Source: Methanogenium sp. (GTDB lineage: Archaea > Halobacteriota > Methanomicrobia > Methanomicrobiales > Methanomicrobiaceae). From it: a DNA stretch of 56,065 bases. Both the position numbers and the translations under genes were made by a program. The notes beneath the pieces were generated by a model. The model saw only the letters and a program-made list of their open reading frames with translations. It had not been told where the DNA came from and did no database searches. The stretch covers positions 1 to 56,065 of the forward strand of contig JAUVCV010000014.1 of NCBI GenBank assembly GCA_030595665.1. The letters are read 5' to 3'. Shown piece by piece: positions 1 through 8,061 of the stretch. Positions within the stretch are counted from its first letter, which is position 1; every line of letters starts with the position of its first letter.

Positions 1-7
1 CAACTCA

Positions 8-27
8 TAGTGATCAATTGATCACTA
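8..27. repeat. 20-bp perfect palindrome
   Basis: The sequence TAGTGATCAATTGATCACTA is its own reverse complement. Its left half (TAGTGATCAA) occurs again at 115-124, exactly where the reading frame of the following T2SF-like fragment opens. This arrangement, a half-site repeated about 107 bp apart on both sides of AT-rich non-coding sequence, could be a target duplication or the edge of a small inserted element. The window begins 7 bases upstream, so the other side cannot be examined. Confidence 0.6.
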
Positions 28-116
28 TGATATAATAATCTATCGGCTATATTCTATGCCCAAATCTCTAAAAAGGGGGCGAAATGGACAAATCAAAAAA
101 GTTGTAGGGCGACCTA

Positions 117-377
117 GTGATCAAAATTGCTCTATTCAGGACCCGGGAAAACCGCATGGAACAGAAAACATTCCTGGAAACCCTGGGATTAATCTCAGAG
201 TCGTATGTGACGGCACTCGTGGCAGGAACCCTCTTCCTCATAATCCTTCAGTCTATCATGTCGACAATCAGTGGCGAAACAGATCCCCTGTTTCTCTATG
301 CAGTGATTTACGCCATTATCCCACTGGGTAGTGTGATGTTTGTGATTCTTATCAGTTCAATGACTCCGGAGGTGTAA
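117..377 (+). pseudogene. C-terminal fragment of a T2SF/FlaJ-like pilus assembly membrane protein (probably 5'-truncated)
   Basis: An 86-codon reading frame from GTG 117 (stop in frame at 105-107) ends 1 nt before the next gene. It contains a short basic stretch (FRTRENRM), then ETLGLISESYVTA and two hydrophobic segments. This looks like the last part of an archaeal type II secretion system F / FlaJ-TadB-like inner-membrane platform protein, which is normally around 300 residues or more. The body of the protein is missing: immediately upstream is AT-rich non-coding sequence with a palindrome. Joining frame 1 of bases 1-17 directly to base 125 would keep an open frame (QLIVIK then IALF), consistent with a roughly 107-bp insertion, but this is inference. 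No good Shine-Dalgarno precedes 117. It could instead be a genuine small membrane protein. Confidence 0.5.
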
Positions 378-378
378 T

Positions 379-1389
379 TTGAAATTATTTGATACAAAAA
401 AACCTGATAACAAAGCGTACGATGCACCAACGGAAATGCAAAAAGACGACGATATCCTTGCACGTGTGGAAGAACAGCACCGTTCAAATGAGGGGGTGAG
501 AAAATTCATGCGGCATCCTATTCAGATGCTCACAGAAAAACCTATAAATGTTTTAATTCTCACCATTCCTGTTGCAATTATTGTCTTTGTTATCGGACTG
601 ATACTCCAGGTGAGTAAATACGGAGTATTTCTTGCACTGACGACAACAGGCATTGATGATTACTTCCTTCTTGCAGTGCTGATTGCAACGACTCCCCTTG
701 CAATACTGGATCTGAAATACTCAATGAGAGTGAGAAATCTCAACATATCACTGCCAAACTTCTTCCGGGACGTTGCCGGTATGAATGAAAGCGGTATGAC
801 ACTACCAAATGCAATTCATGTTGTTGCAGAGGGCGAATATGGCTCATTAACCCAACATATCAAAAAACTTGATGCGGAGATGTCATGGAACATTCCGTTT
901 GTCGATGCAATGTATCAGTTTGGAGACCGGATAGGCACATCACTTGCACAGAGGAGTGTTGATCTCATTGCAAAAGCAAGTTGTGCCGGCGGTGATGTTA
1001 GTGAAGTTCTGCGTGCTGCCGCAAATGACAGCTTCGAATTTGTCAATCTCGAAACAGAACGACGCAATAATATGCTTATTTATGTAATTATCGTGCTTAT
1101 TTCCTATCTGGTATTCCTCTTCGTAATTGCAGTAATGACAGGAACGTTTCTGACGACGATGGCAGAGGCCGGCCAGGCTGTGTCAGAGTCTGGAAGCGGA
1201 GGAACAACATTCGGGGCAGCCATTGATATGGATTTCTACCGGCGGCTTTTCCTTCATGCATCTGTTATTCAGGGTTTTTTCTCAGGCCTTGTTGCAGGAC
1301 AGATGGGCGAAGGTCGTGCAGTTGCAGGACTGAAGTACTCTGTCATAATGGTTGTCATAGGATGGGTTGCATTCAGACTGTTTATCTGA
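379..1389 (+). CDS. Type II secretion system F / FlaJ-TadC-like platform protein
   Basis: A 336-residue polytopic membrane protein that would form the inner-membrane platform of an archaeal type IV pilus or adhesion-filament machine, working with a VirB11/TadA-type ATPase that would be encoded upstream, outside the window. Hydrophobic segments lie near residues 56-80, 90-108, 233-255 and 290-335. The cytoplasmic T2SF-type helical domain is near 120-195 and includes NISLPNFFRDVAGMNESGM and GGDVSEVL. The start is TTG 379, preceded by GGAGGTG at 367-373, and lies 1 nt after the preceding fragment, so the two were cotranscribed halves of a split F protein. A short stem-loop with a T-run follows the stop. 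I cannot tell archaellum from pilus; no archaellin or prepilin is visible. Confidence 0.75.
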   Translation: MKLFDTKKPDNKAYDAPTEMQKDDDILARVEEQHRSNEGVRKFMRHPIQMLTEKPINVLILTIPVAIIVFVIGLILQVSKYGVFLALTTTGIDDYFLLAVLIATTPLAILDLKYSMRVRNLNISLPNFFRDVAGMNESGMTLPNAIHVVAEGEYGSLTQHIKKLDAEMSWNIPFVDAMYQFGDRIGTSLAQRSVDLIAKASCAGGDVSEVLRAAANDSFEFVNLETERRNNMLIYVIIVLISYLVFLFVIAVMTGTFLTTMAEAGQAVSESGSGGTTFGAAIDMDFYRRLFLHASVIQGFFSGLVAGQMGEGRAVAGLKYSVIMVVIGWVAFRLFI

Positions 1390-1407
1390 AAAAAACGTCT
1401 GTTTTTT
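1390..1407 (+). terminator. Hairpin/T-run terminator after the T2SF gene
   Basis: AAAAAAC (1390-1396) can pair with GTTTTTT (1401-1407) around a GTCT loop, directly after the TGA stop at 1387-1389. The distal arm is itself a T-run, as expected for archaeal oligo-T termination. Confidence 0.55.
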
Positions 1408-1416
1408 AATAAAAAC

Positions 1417-1557
1417 AACTGGTCATATCAAGCTTATACTCTTTAATTAAAGAAAGCATTTTTTCACCCGTTCACGATGAAATTGCCCTGAAACTCAGTT
1501 GAATGACCTATACCTATGTACCCCCACAAACAGGTTTCCCTGAAGATAATTCCACAG
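1417..1557 (-). pseudogene. Decayed duplicate of the 3' end of the SUI1 gene
   Basis: This stretch aligns almost base for base with 1633-1770, the 3' part of the intact SUI1 (aIF1) gene. Shared blocks include AGCTTATA, TTCACCCGTTC, CGATGA and CCCTGAA, in the same order and spacing, with scattered substitutions and small indels. The indels break the reading frame and no start is present, so only the C-terminal part of a second SUI1 copy survives. It sits tail-first against the intact copy in the same orientation, which suggests a tandem duplication followed by decay. Confidence 0.7.
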
Positions 1558-1632
1558 TTCTCCCATAAAAATAGCATAGAACGGATTACACTCAGACCGA
1601 TAATCCGGAAAAAAACATACAATTAAAAAAAA

Positions 1633-1938
1633 TTAACTGATATTATCGAGCTTATATCCTTTATTAAGAAGGAGTTTCTTCACCCGTTCGCGATGATTCC
1701 CCTGAAGCTCAATAGAATTGCCTTTCACTGTACCACCACAGGCAAGTTTTCCTTTAAGGTACTTCTGCAATTCGTCAAGATCAATATCATAGGGATCAAG
1801 ACCATCAACCACAGTAACCTCTTTGCCATACCGGCGGCGGTTTATCTTAACACTAATCTGCTGCTGTTCTTTCGCTACTTCTTCGCAGATACAGAGTTCA
1901 TTGGGCAGTCCGCACTTTGGACATATACCTCCAGTCAT
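1633..1938 (-). CDS. Translation initiation factor aIF1 (SUI1 family)
   Basis: A 101-residue SUI1/eIF1 homologue, which binds the 30S subunit near the P site and monitors start-codon selection. An N-terminal Cys cluster ([13 protein letters not shown], residues 6-18) is followed by the SUI1 fold with [15 protein letters not shown], the conserved KLACGGTVK loop and [15 protein letters not shown]. Length and order fit archaeal aIF1. A clear TATA-like element (AATATATAAG on the minus strand, 1961-1970) is centred about 28 nt before the ATG, so the mRNA is probably leaderless or nearly so. A decayed partial copy lies just downstream at 1417-1557. Confidence 0.92.
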   Translation of the reverse strand: MTGGICPKCGLPNELCICEEVAKEQQQISVKINRRRYGKEVTVVDGLDPYDIDLDELQKYLKGKLACGGTVKGNSIELQGNHRERVKKLLLNKGYKLDNIS

Positions 1939-1960
1939 TACTATGTACTTTCATGCTTTG

Positions 1961-1970
1961 CTTATATATT
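1961..1970 (-). promoter_or_regulatory. TATA box of the SUI1 gene
   Basis: AATATATAAG on the minus strand, centred about 28 nt upstream of the SUI1 ATG at 1938. This is the canonical archaeal TATA-to-start distance and implies transcription beginning at or within a few bases of the start codon. Confidence 0.55.
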
Positions 1971-2090
1971 TGTTGGCATGAATCACTGAACCTCTGTTCA
2001 TTGATTTAATTGCAGGTCATTTTCGGTAATTCAGATTTACAGAAATAGATCAAAATAATTTAACCCACAAAAAAGAAGTGTGTATGATAC

Positions 2091-3596
2091 ATGTCCCTGA
2101 TGATTCTTGGAACTGCATCCCATGTTGGAAAAAGCATCACGGTAACTGCGATCTGCCGGATTCTTTCAGATTGTGGGTATCATGTTGCACCGTTCAAATC
2201 CCAGAATATGAGTCTGAACTCATATGTAACCGCAACCGGCGATGAGATTGGTATTGCTCAGGCAGTACAGGCACTCGCGTCACGCACCACACCATCCGCA
2301 GAGATGAACCCCATACTTCTGAAACCCAAAGGAGATGGTGAATCACAGATTGTCCTTATGGGCAAACCATTTTGTGATGTCCATATTGGAGAGTACTACA
2401 CAAAAACCAATTATCTCCTGAACATTGCTCTTCAGGCATTCTGGAAACTACAGGACGCATATGAGATGGTTGTGATTGAAGGCGCAGGTGGTGCTGCTGA
2501 ATGCAACCTGTATGACCGCGATATTGCAAACATCCTCCCCGCACAAAAGCTCAGTCTCCCCATTATTCTTGTTGCAGATATTGAACGTGGGGGAGTTTTT
2601 GCACAGGTGCTGGGAACACTGATGCTTCTTCCGGACGATGTCCGCCAAAACGTACGGGGCATTATCATTAACAAATTCTGTGGAGATTACCGACTATTCG
2701 AAGACGGCAAACAATTTCTGGAAGATAAATCAGGTATTCCCGTTCTGGGAGTAATCCCGTATTTTGACATACCTCTCCCCAGTGAGGATTCCCTTTCCAT
2801 AAAAGATAAAAAGGCAGGCAAAACAGGAATCAGAATTGCAATACTACATCTGCCAAAAATATCAAATTTCACCGACTTTGAACTGCTGGAACAGCATGCA
2901 TCTGTTGAATATATTCAGCCTGGAACAGTTCTCTCATCATTTGACTGTATCATCATCCCGGGCACAAAAAACACCATTGCAGACCTGCAGTATCTGTATG
3001 ATTCAGGGTGCGCAGATCAGATCAATACTGCACATAATACGGGCATCCCTATCATAGGGATCTGTGGCGGGTATCAGATGCTCGGGAAGACAATTACTGA
3101 TTTGGGTCACGAATCAATCAAAGGGACATACCAGGGACTGGGACTCCTGAATATCACCACACAATTCTCAGGATATGAAAAAACAACTGTTCAGGTTACC
3201 CGTACTCCACTGAACCATTCCCCCATTCTCCGGAGAATGGGCAGTGTCAGCGGATATGAAATACACACAGGAGATACAGCAGTCGGGGACTGCAAAAGTG
3301 CATTTGATGGGGAAGGTGCAGTCTCTGATGATGAACAGGTATTTGGAACGTACATGCATGGCCTCTTCCTGAACATAAACGCTGTACATGCACTTCTTTC
3401 CTATTTGTCTGAGAAAAAAGGGACAGAATACATCCCGGCAGAACCGGGCAATCCCATACACGATGATACTGCGTATGATATGGTGGCACGGCAGTTTGAA
3501 CAGTCACTGGATGTGCAGGCACTGATTGCCATTGCAAAAGAGGGGATCCCCAATACAGAAAGCAGACCATCAGCTGATGATGGAAAAAATACTTGA
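2091..3596 (+). CDS. cobQ: Cobyric acid synthase (CobQ/CbiP)
   Basis: A 501-residue glutamine-dependent amidotransferase that amidates side chains of adenosylcobyrinic acid a,c-diamide in B12/corrinoid biosynthesis, a cofactor methanogens need in quantity. The N-terminal dethiobiotin-synthetase-like ATP domain carries the P-loop GTASHVGKS (residues 7-15) and KSQNMSLNSYVT. Later come VIEGAGGAAE and DIERGGVFA. The C-terminal class I glutaminase domain has its nucleophile in GICGGYQML (Cys325) and the catalytic His in YMHGLF (His423). The length is normal for the family. It stands alone on the plus strand; no other corrinoid gene is adjacent. Confidence 0.95.
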   Translation: MSLMILGTASHVGKSITVTAICRILSDCGYHVAPFKSQNMSLNSYVTATGDEIGIAQAVQALASRTTPSAEMNPILLKPKGDGESQIVLMGKPFCDVHIGEYYTKTNYLLNIALQAFWKLQDAYEMVVIEGAGGAAECNLYDRDIANILPAQKLSLPIILVADIERGGVFAQVLGTLMLLPDDVRQNVRGIIINKFCGDYRLFEDGKQFLEDKSGIPVLGVIPYFDIPLPSEDSLSIKDKKAGKTGIRIAILHLPKISNFTDFELLEQHASVEYIQPGTVLSSFDCIIIPGTKNTIADLQYLYDSGCADQINTAHNTGIPIIGICGGYQMLGKTITDLGHESIKGTYQGLGLLNITTQFSGYEKTTVQVTRTPLNHSPILRRMGSVSGYEIHTGDTAVGDCKSAFDGEGAVSDDEQVFGTYMHGLFLNINAVHALLSYLSEKKGTEYIPAEPGNPIHDDTAYDMVARQFEQSLDVQALIAIAKEGIPNTESRPSADDGKNT

Positions 3597-3789
3597 AAAA
3601 CCCTCACCATTCATATCATTGCAGCATACAGCAGATACCCTCTTCAAATCAACATCCGCTGTTGTTCGGGAGGCAAGACAGAACGCCCGTGCAGGCGAGG
3701 CTACCCATCTGCCGCCTTCCATAAACTGGTTAGAATGGATACAGAACCTGCACCGGACAATCTCCTCCTTTTTTCCCGGCAGGCACTGA
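3577..3789 (+). CDS. Small hypothetical protein overlapping the cobQ 3' end
   Basis: A 70-codon frame starting at ATG 3577 or 3580, overlapping the end of cobQ by 20 nt. The product (MEKILEKPSPF start, ending in SFFPGRH) is moderately basic with no membrane segment and no motif I recognise. No convincing Shine-Dalgarno is present, and the opposite strand is also open over the same stretch (3570-3836). It may be translationally coupled to cobQ or may be chance. I assign no function. Confidence 0.28.
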   Translation: MMEKILEKPSPFISLQHTADTLFKSTSAVVREARQNARAGEATHLPPSINWLEWIQNLHRTISSFFPGRH

Positions 3790-3828
3790 ACCATGCCATC
3801 GGCAGAATCTATTAATCGATATTTTTTC

Positions 3829-4311
3829 TTAGTCATACCAGACTGCCCGGTATCCTTTCGTTTCCAGGAGGGAGGAAGCTACTTCTTCCCAGTTTTCATC
3901 CGGAAGAACATCAATGGTAGTCTTCCACCATTCCGAAAATGCATCGTCATCTGTAAGAATGGAACCTTTCCCTTTTACCCGTGCAACCGCTGTTTTGCCC
4001 GCATCAAAAACCATCATTCTGCAACACTGAAAATCTTTGCAGAACTTCGGTGCAGTGTCATAGATGATACAGGGATACAAACCATCCTCCTCAATAAGAA
4101 ACGGGCACCACCCTTCAGTTACGGAACGTGCCTCAGCAAAATCAAAATCATCACGATATTTCCGGGGAATCGTTGCATAACACGTTTCCCCCGATATAAC
4201 ATGTTTTACGACAACCTGACTGGCCCCCATCTGTCCAATCGCCTTCACATATTTACCCATACCAAAACAGCACCTGCCACACTTCGTACAGGAAAATTCT
4301 TCATGCTCCAT
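3829..4311 (-). CDS. YkgJ-family cysteine-cluster protein
   Basis: A 160-residue protein whose N-terminus carries the CxxCxxCC signature (CTKCGRCC, residues 8-15), with further Cys at YPCIIYDTAPKFC and FQCCRM. This is the pattern of the YkgJ / UPF0153 family of putative Zn- or Fe-S-binding proteins, widespread in methanogens and without an established reaction. Residues 57-75 are acidic. The gene is divergent from the sugar nucleotidyltransferase and convergent with cobQ. Metal identity is unknown. Confidence 0.8.
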   Translation of the reverse strand: MEHEEFSCTKCGRCCFGMGKYVKAIGQMGASQVVVKHVISGETCYATIPRKYRDDFDFAEARSVTEGWCPFLIEEDGLYPCIIYDTAPKFCKDFQCCRMMVFDAGKTAVARVKGKGSILTDDDAFSEWWKTTIDVLPDENWEEVASSLLETKGYRAVWYD

Positions 4312-4415
4312 ATTTGGAGAATGGAGAGAATCCTATGTTATTCTATCGTTTTTGCTAAAATTACGTATATCACATACCAACAGGATTTAACCCGAAGTAC
4401 GACAACATGTGTTGT

Positions 4416-5597
4416 ATGAAGGTATGCATAATGTGTGGCGGAGAGGGGACCCGTCTGCGTCCGTTGACCTTTGAACGGCCAAAGCCCTGCATCCCAATTG
4501 TAAATACCCCTTCGATTATTCATCTTGTCGATCATCTGTCCAATCTTGGGTTTACCGATATTGTTGTAACACTCGGATATAAGGGCGATGATATTCAGGA
4601 TTTACTTGGCGACGGGTCACTCTTCGGTGCAGAAATAACATATGTACGTGATCCTGTCAAACTGGGCACTGCAGGGAGCGTCAAAAATGCTGAAGAATAC
4701 CTGAATGATTCCCCGTTTTTGGTGGTAGGCGGGGACCACATCACTGACATTGATCTCCTACAGTTTTACCGGGAACATCTTCGTGGTGACGCAATAGCCT
4801 CTATTGGTCTCATCTCCATCGATGAACCATCAGAATACGGAATCGCAGAAATTGATGTAAATTATGAAATTATGCGGTTTACCGAGAAACCCTCACCAGG
4901 TCAGATATTTTCCAATCTTGCGAGTACCGGCATGTATGTCTGCAATCCGGAAATCTTCGAATACATCCCGGAAAATACCAAATTTGACTTTGCCAAAGAT
5001 CTCTTCCCTATCCTTATGGAACAGTCTGAAACACATATATCAGGCTGGCTTGCGCGCGGAAACTGGTCTGATGTAGGAAGTCCCCGTTCCCTGCGGGAAG
5101 CAGAACACTGGAAACTGCAGGAGATGTCATACACCAATATATCAGGTGACATCACAATCAAGGGGGCAACCGTTCATGGCCCGGTTCATTTTGGTGAAGG
5201 CGTGGTCATTGGTGAGAATTCAAAAATTATCGGGCCGGTATCCATCGGTTCCGGCACGGTTATCGGAAACAGGGTTATCATCGGCCCCTACACATCTCTT
5301 GGAAACGACTGCGTCATTCGCGAAGGGGTAAAAATATTCTCATCATCAATTTACGATCATGTCCATATCGGAACAGATACCACGATAAGCGGCAGTATTA
5401 TTGATAATGAAGCGGCAATACGGGAACGGTGCAATATTGAAAATGACACCGTAATAGGTCCCCGTTCAGTAATAAAACAGGGCAGTATCGTTCATTCAAA
5501 AACACGGATATGGCCGGAGGCAGTCATTCCGGAACAGAGTATTGTGACTGAGGATTTCCTCAATCCGGACTATGATACCCATTGTTCGGGTTCCTAA
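4416..5597 (+). CDS. Sugar-1-phosphate nucleotidyltransferase with C-terminal beta-helix
   Basis: A protein of about 393 residues that makes NDP-sugars for surface glycans or N-glycosylation. The N-terminal Rossmann-like NTP-transferase domain has the signature GGEGTRLRPLTFERPKP near residue 7, then VVTLGYKGDD, DPVKLGTAGSVKNA and GGDHITDIDLL (metal and nucleotide binding). From about residue 235 on there are hexapeptide repeats of the left-handed beta-helix type (IGENSKIIGPVSIG, VIGNRVIIG and more). Start choice: ATG 4416 gives the family-typical MKV beginning; an in-frame ATG at 4407 would add three residues. It resembles mannose-1-phosphate guanylyltransferase or glucose-1-phosphate thymidylyltransferase, but sugar and base specificity cannot be read from the sequence. 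Its end overlaps the convergent CBS-ParB gene by 4 nt. Confidence 0.88.
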   Translation: MKVCIMCGGEGTRLRPLTFERPKPCIPIVNTPSIIHLVDHLSNLGFTDIVVTLGYKGDDIQDLLGDGSLFGAEITYVRDPVKLGTAGSVKNAEEYLNDSPFLVVGGDHITDIDLLQFYREHLRGDAIASIGLISIDEPSEYGIAEIDVNYEIMRFTEKPSPGQIFSNLASTGMYVCNPEIFEYIPENTKFDFAKDLFPILMEQSETHISGWLARGNWSDVGSPRSLREAEHWKLQEMSYTNISGDITIKGATVHGPVHFGEGVVIGENSKIIGPVSIGSGTVIGNRVIIGPYTSLGNDCVIREGVKIFSSSIYDHVHIGTDTTISGSIIDNEAAIRERCNIENDTVIGPRSVIKQGSIVHSKTRIWPEAVIPEQSIVTEDFLNPDYDTHCSGS

Positions 5598-6388
5598 CTG
5601 TGCCTGACCAGACGATGTGTCAATGCAACAAGGGGATGCCGGGCATAATCCAGGATTTTTATGTCATCAAGGGTTGACAGGTGCATCTCGCGTGCAGTCC
5701 GTTCGAGCCCGAGCTCAATATCCTCATTAATTACAATAATATAGGCGTCAAGTTCTTTTATTCCAAGCCGGTGAGCAGCTACAGCACGGTGATGCCCGTC
5801 AACAAGGACAAGCCTTCCGTGACACCGGACAACAATAAGAGGTTCGGCAAGTCCTTTCTGTATTTCATACATTCTCCCTTCAAGTTCATCCTGATAAATT
5901 TTGGACTGGGTGGGAAGAAGACTTTGTATTTCTACTTTTTCCCTGACAAGTGTTGGTTCAATATCATGCAGCTGACGAAGGGTATCAATGAATTTAAACA
6001 CCTTATCAGGCGAAACATGCTCTATCTGAGATCTAATGACATCCGCATTTGAGATAATACCAATGAGATTGTTGTTATCGTCAACCACAGGAAGTTTCTG
6101 AATACCCGACCTGAATATTACACGGGCGGCGTCATTGATGTCCATATTGGGATCTGCAACAATAAGGTGACGGGACATTATCTTCTCAATTGGAGTATAC
6201 GGATAAACAAAGAGAAGATCACGGGCAGAGACATAACCAACAACCTTCCGATCATCAATTACCGGAAATCCATCGTGATGCGTATCACGAATCGCATTTA
6301 TAACATCTTTTGCAGTCCCCTGTGCGTTAATGGAGACAACATCATACGTCATATAGTCGCGGACCTTCTTTTTGTCCATTATTCTCAC
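5594..6388 (-). CDS. CBS-domain protein with C-terminal ParB-like domain
   Basis: A 264-residue protein with two CBS motifs in the N-terminal half (about residues 10-62 with VRDYMTYDVVSI, and 68-122 with IEKIMSRHLIVAD). They form a Bateman module that senses adenosine nucleotides. The C-terminal half carries a ParB/sulfiredoxin-like fold with the signature LVDGHHRAVAAHRLG near residues 192-206. CBS-ParB fusions occur in archaea; their substrate is not established. It need not be a partition protein: the ParB fold also hosts kinases and nucleases. It is downstream of hsp20 on the same strand with a 57-nt gap containing a T-run. Confidence 0.82.
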   Translation of the reverse strand: MRIMDKKKVRDYMTYDVVSINAQGTAKDVINAIRDTHHDGFPVIDDRKVVGYVSARDLLFVYPYTPIEKIMSRHLIVADPNMDINDAARVIFRSGIQKLPVVDDNNNLIGIISNADVIRSQIEHVSPDKVFKFIDTLRQLHDIEPTLVREKVEIQSLLPTQSKIYQDELEGRMYEIQKGLAEPLIVVRCHGRLVLVDGHHRAVAAHRLGIKELDAYIIVINEDIELGLERTAREMHLSTLDDIKILDYARHPLVALTHRLVRHS

Positions 6389-6445
6389 TATTTACCCGCA
6401 CGATTCTTAATAACTAGGGAGGAACCCCCACATTAACCAAAAAAG

Positions 6446-6913
6446 TTAGTTTATCGGGATGACACTTCCCGACTCAGATATTGCCTTCCTGAGGTGGACT
6501 TCCAGCACTCCGTTACGGAAGGTTGCACTGGCTTCCTCGTCAATTACTTCTTCCGGCAGGGACACAATACGGCGCATGGCTCCCGAAAGGCGCTCATGGG
6601 TATAATATTCATGTCCTTTAGTTTCATCCCCGGATTCCGTAACACCTGCAACTGACATCTCCAGATTCATGGGGTTAATCAGTCGTATTACAACATCTTT
6701 TTTATCAATCCCCGGAAGATCCGCAATGACAATCACTTCGTTCATATCTTCACGTACATCAACCCTGAATTCCCTTTTGAGTGCTGGTCTGACCATTGAA
6801 GGAAATGATACTCCGGCAGCTACGGTGTTCTGCACACGCGACTCCCATTCTGCCATCATTTCATCAAGCTCATTCCAGAGAAGAGCAAATGGATATCTTC
6901 TTCTTCGAATCAT
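6446..6913 (-). CDS. Hsp20 / alpha-crystallin small heat shock protein
   Basis: A 155-residue small heat-shock protein that would form cytoplasmic oligomers holding unfolding proteins. The alpha-crystallin domain spans about residues 50-150: FRVDVREDMNEVIVIADLPG, then DVVIRLINPMNLEM, a YYTHERLSGAMRRIVSLPE segment and FRNGVLEVHLRK, which contains the conserved G-V-L core. The C-terminal SVIPIN supplies the I-x-I/V-like tail that docks onto neighbouring dimers. The start ATG 6913 has AGGAG about 9 nt upstream. The divergent 170-bp gap to the FKBP-like gene carries both promoters. Confidence 0.92.
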   Translation of the reverse strand: MIRRRRYPFALLWNELDEMMAEWESRVQNTVAAGVSFPSMVRPALKREFRVDVREDMNEVIVIADLPGIDKKDVVIRLINPMNLEMSVAGVTESGDETKGHEYYTHERLSGAMRRIVSLPEEVIDEEASATFRNGVLEVHLRKAISESGSVIPIN

Positions 6914-7082
6914 AATAGCTTCTCCTTATGCTGACGATCTGTGCTGTGTAACACAAGATCAACAGATACTGATACCGACAGTATGCCGGATAAATGTTTC
7001 CGGACCATAATTTTTGTGATACCTTTGGTCAGACCTACGGCAATGTACATGTTTAATACAGAAAAGAGTTGAAATAATACTA

Positions 7083-7760
7083 ATGGCAAAAGAGAAGAGC
7101 GCAAAGAAAAACGATGACTGGGCAAAAAACCTCACCCGGGTATTTGTTGTCTTCATTCTGATATCATGTGTGCTCGGGTTTTCCCTCACTATGGGTTTTT
7201 TCTCGGTATTTAAAACAGTAGAAGATGGGTCAGGCATTGTTGTCAGTTACACAATCCGTGACGACAGCGGCGTGCCCGTCCTTTCATCAGACGATACAGT
7301 GATTAAAAATGAAGGCGTGATAGCAGGCGTCTCACAACCCCTGCAGATGGTCATCGGTCAGAATTATACTGACTTTATTGTGCCGATTGAAGTGTATATG
7401 TACCCTGCCGGTGTTACATCCTATGCATTCTTTGAACCCGAACTGACAACCATCGCTGATGAATCAAAAGGGTTGCATGAAGGGGATACAAAGACTGTTA
7501 TATTCCCATTCGGGGAAACAATGACACGGGAAATGACCGCAGAACAGTATAGCCTCATCGGTGGAAACTATTCACAGGCAGCAATCGGTATGTGGATTCC
7601 TCTTGGATTTGCACCACAACCGGAAGTTGTTCTCAACAATGAAACAGCACCCGAAACTGTTGCTACCAGAATGGCAAAGATAGTTGAAAAGGATAACGAT
7701 ACCCTGACAGTGCAGTATGGATATGCCTCTGCAGACATCGCTATCACTCAGCTCGTCTGA
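7083..7760 (+). CDS. Membrane-anchored FKBP-like peptidyl-prolyl isomerase
   Basis: A 225-residue protein with a basic N-terminus (AKEKSAKKNDDW) and one transmembrane segment at about residues 18-44, so the rest is extracytoplasmic. The exported part begins GSGIVVSYTIRDDSGVPVLSS, matching the FKBP opening (tolerated as a degenerate x-V-x-Y-T-x-x-x-x-x-G pattern). It continues with GLHEGDTKTVIFPFGE, like the FKBP 'G-x-K-x-V-x-I-P-P' strand. The long insertion between these strands resembles archaeal SlyD-type insert-in-flap proteins. Several canonical FKBP active-site aromatics are not obvious, so it may be a degenerate chaperone. A T-rich stretch at 7779-7797 follows the stop. Confidence 0.5.
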   Translation: MAKEKSAKKNDDWAKNLTRVFVVFILISCVLGFSLTMGFFSVFKTVEDGSGIVVSYTIRDDSGVPVLSSDDTVIKNEGVIAGVSQPLQMVIGQNYTDFIVPIEVYMYPAGVTSYAFFEPELTTIADESKGLHEGDTKTVIFPFGETMTREMTAEQYSLIGGNYSQAAIGMWIPLGFAPQPEVVLNNETAPETVATRMAKIVEKDNDTLTVQYGYASADIAITQLV

Positions 7761-7800
7761 AACAAACAGTTTCATATATTCTTTTTTCCTTTTTACCAGT

Positions 7801-8061
7801 ATGACAGTAGAAATACTTTGTTTTCATCAGGACGGGTGTCCCGGTTGTGATGAACAGGAGTCAATCAATCACGAGATTGAAGAAAAAACGGGAATTACCG
7901 TAACAGATATTGATGCGGTAAAAACAGAAGGAGCCATCCAAAAATACGCTCTGCGGGTCACACCCACAATTCTGGTTCTGGTTAACGGAACAGAGAAAGA
8001 ACGACTGGAGGGGATAACACCCGGCCCGGTTCTTGAAGAAATACTAAAAAAATATGTATGA
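7801..8061 (+). CDS. Thioredoxin-like small redox protein (CPGC)
   Basis: An 86-residue thioredoxin/glutaredoxin-fold protein with the redox motif CPGC at residues 13-16 and the cis-proline segment RVTPTILVLV near 58-67. It is short, like the Mj0307-type archaeal thioredoxins, and acts in cytoplasmic disulfide reduction. The ATG at 7801 gives the usual beta-strand start (TVEILCF); an in-frame upstream start at 7717 would add a stretch overlapping the preceding gene and is not supported. Its stop abuts the stop of the convergent zinc-finger gene with no spacing. Confidence 0.85.
   Translation: MTVEILCFHQDGCPGCDEQESINHEIEEKTGITVTDIDAVKTEGAIQKYALRVTPTILVLVNGTEKERLEGITPGPVLEEILKKYV

Noticed and set aside
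3570..3836. Minus-strand 88-codon gene between cobQ and the YkgJ gene
   Set aside because: Overlaps the YkgJ gene's end and the small plus-strand candidate; no Shine-Dalgarno or family resemblance.
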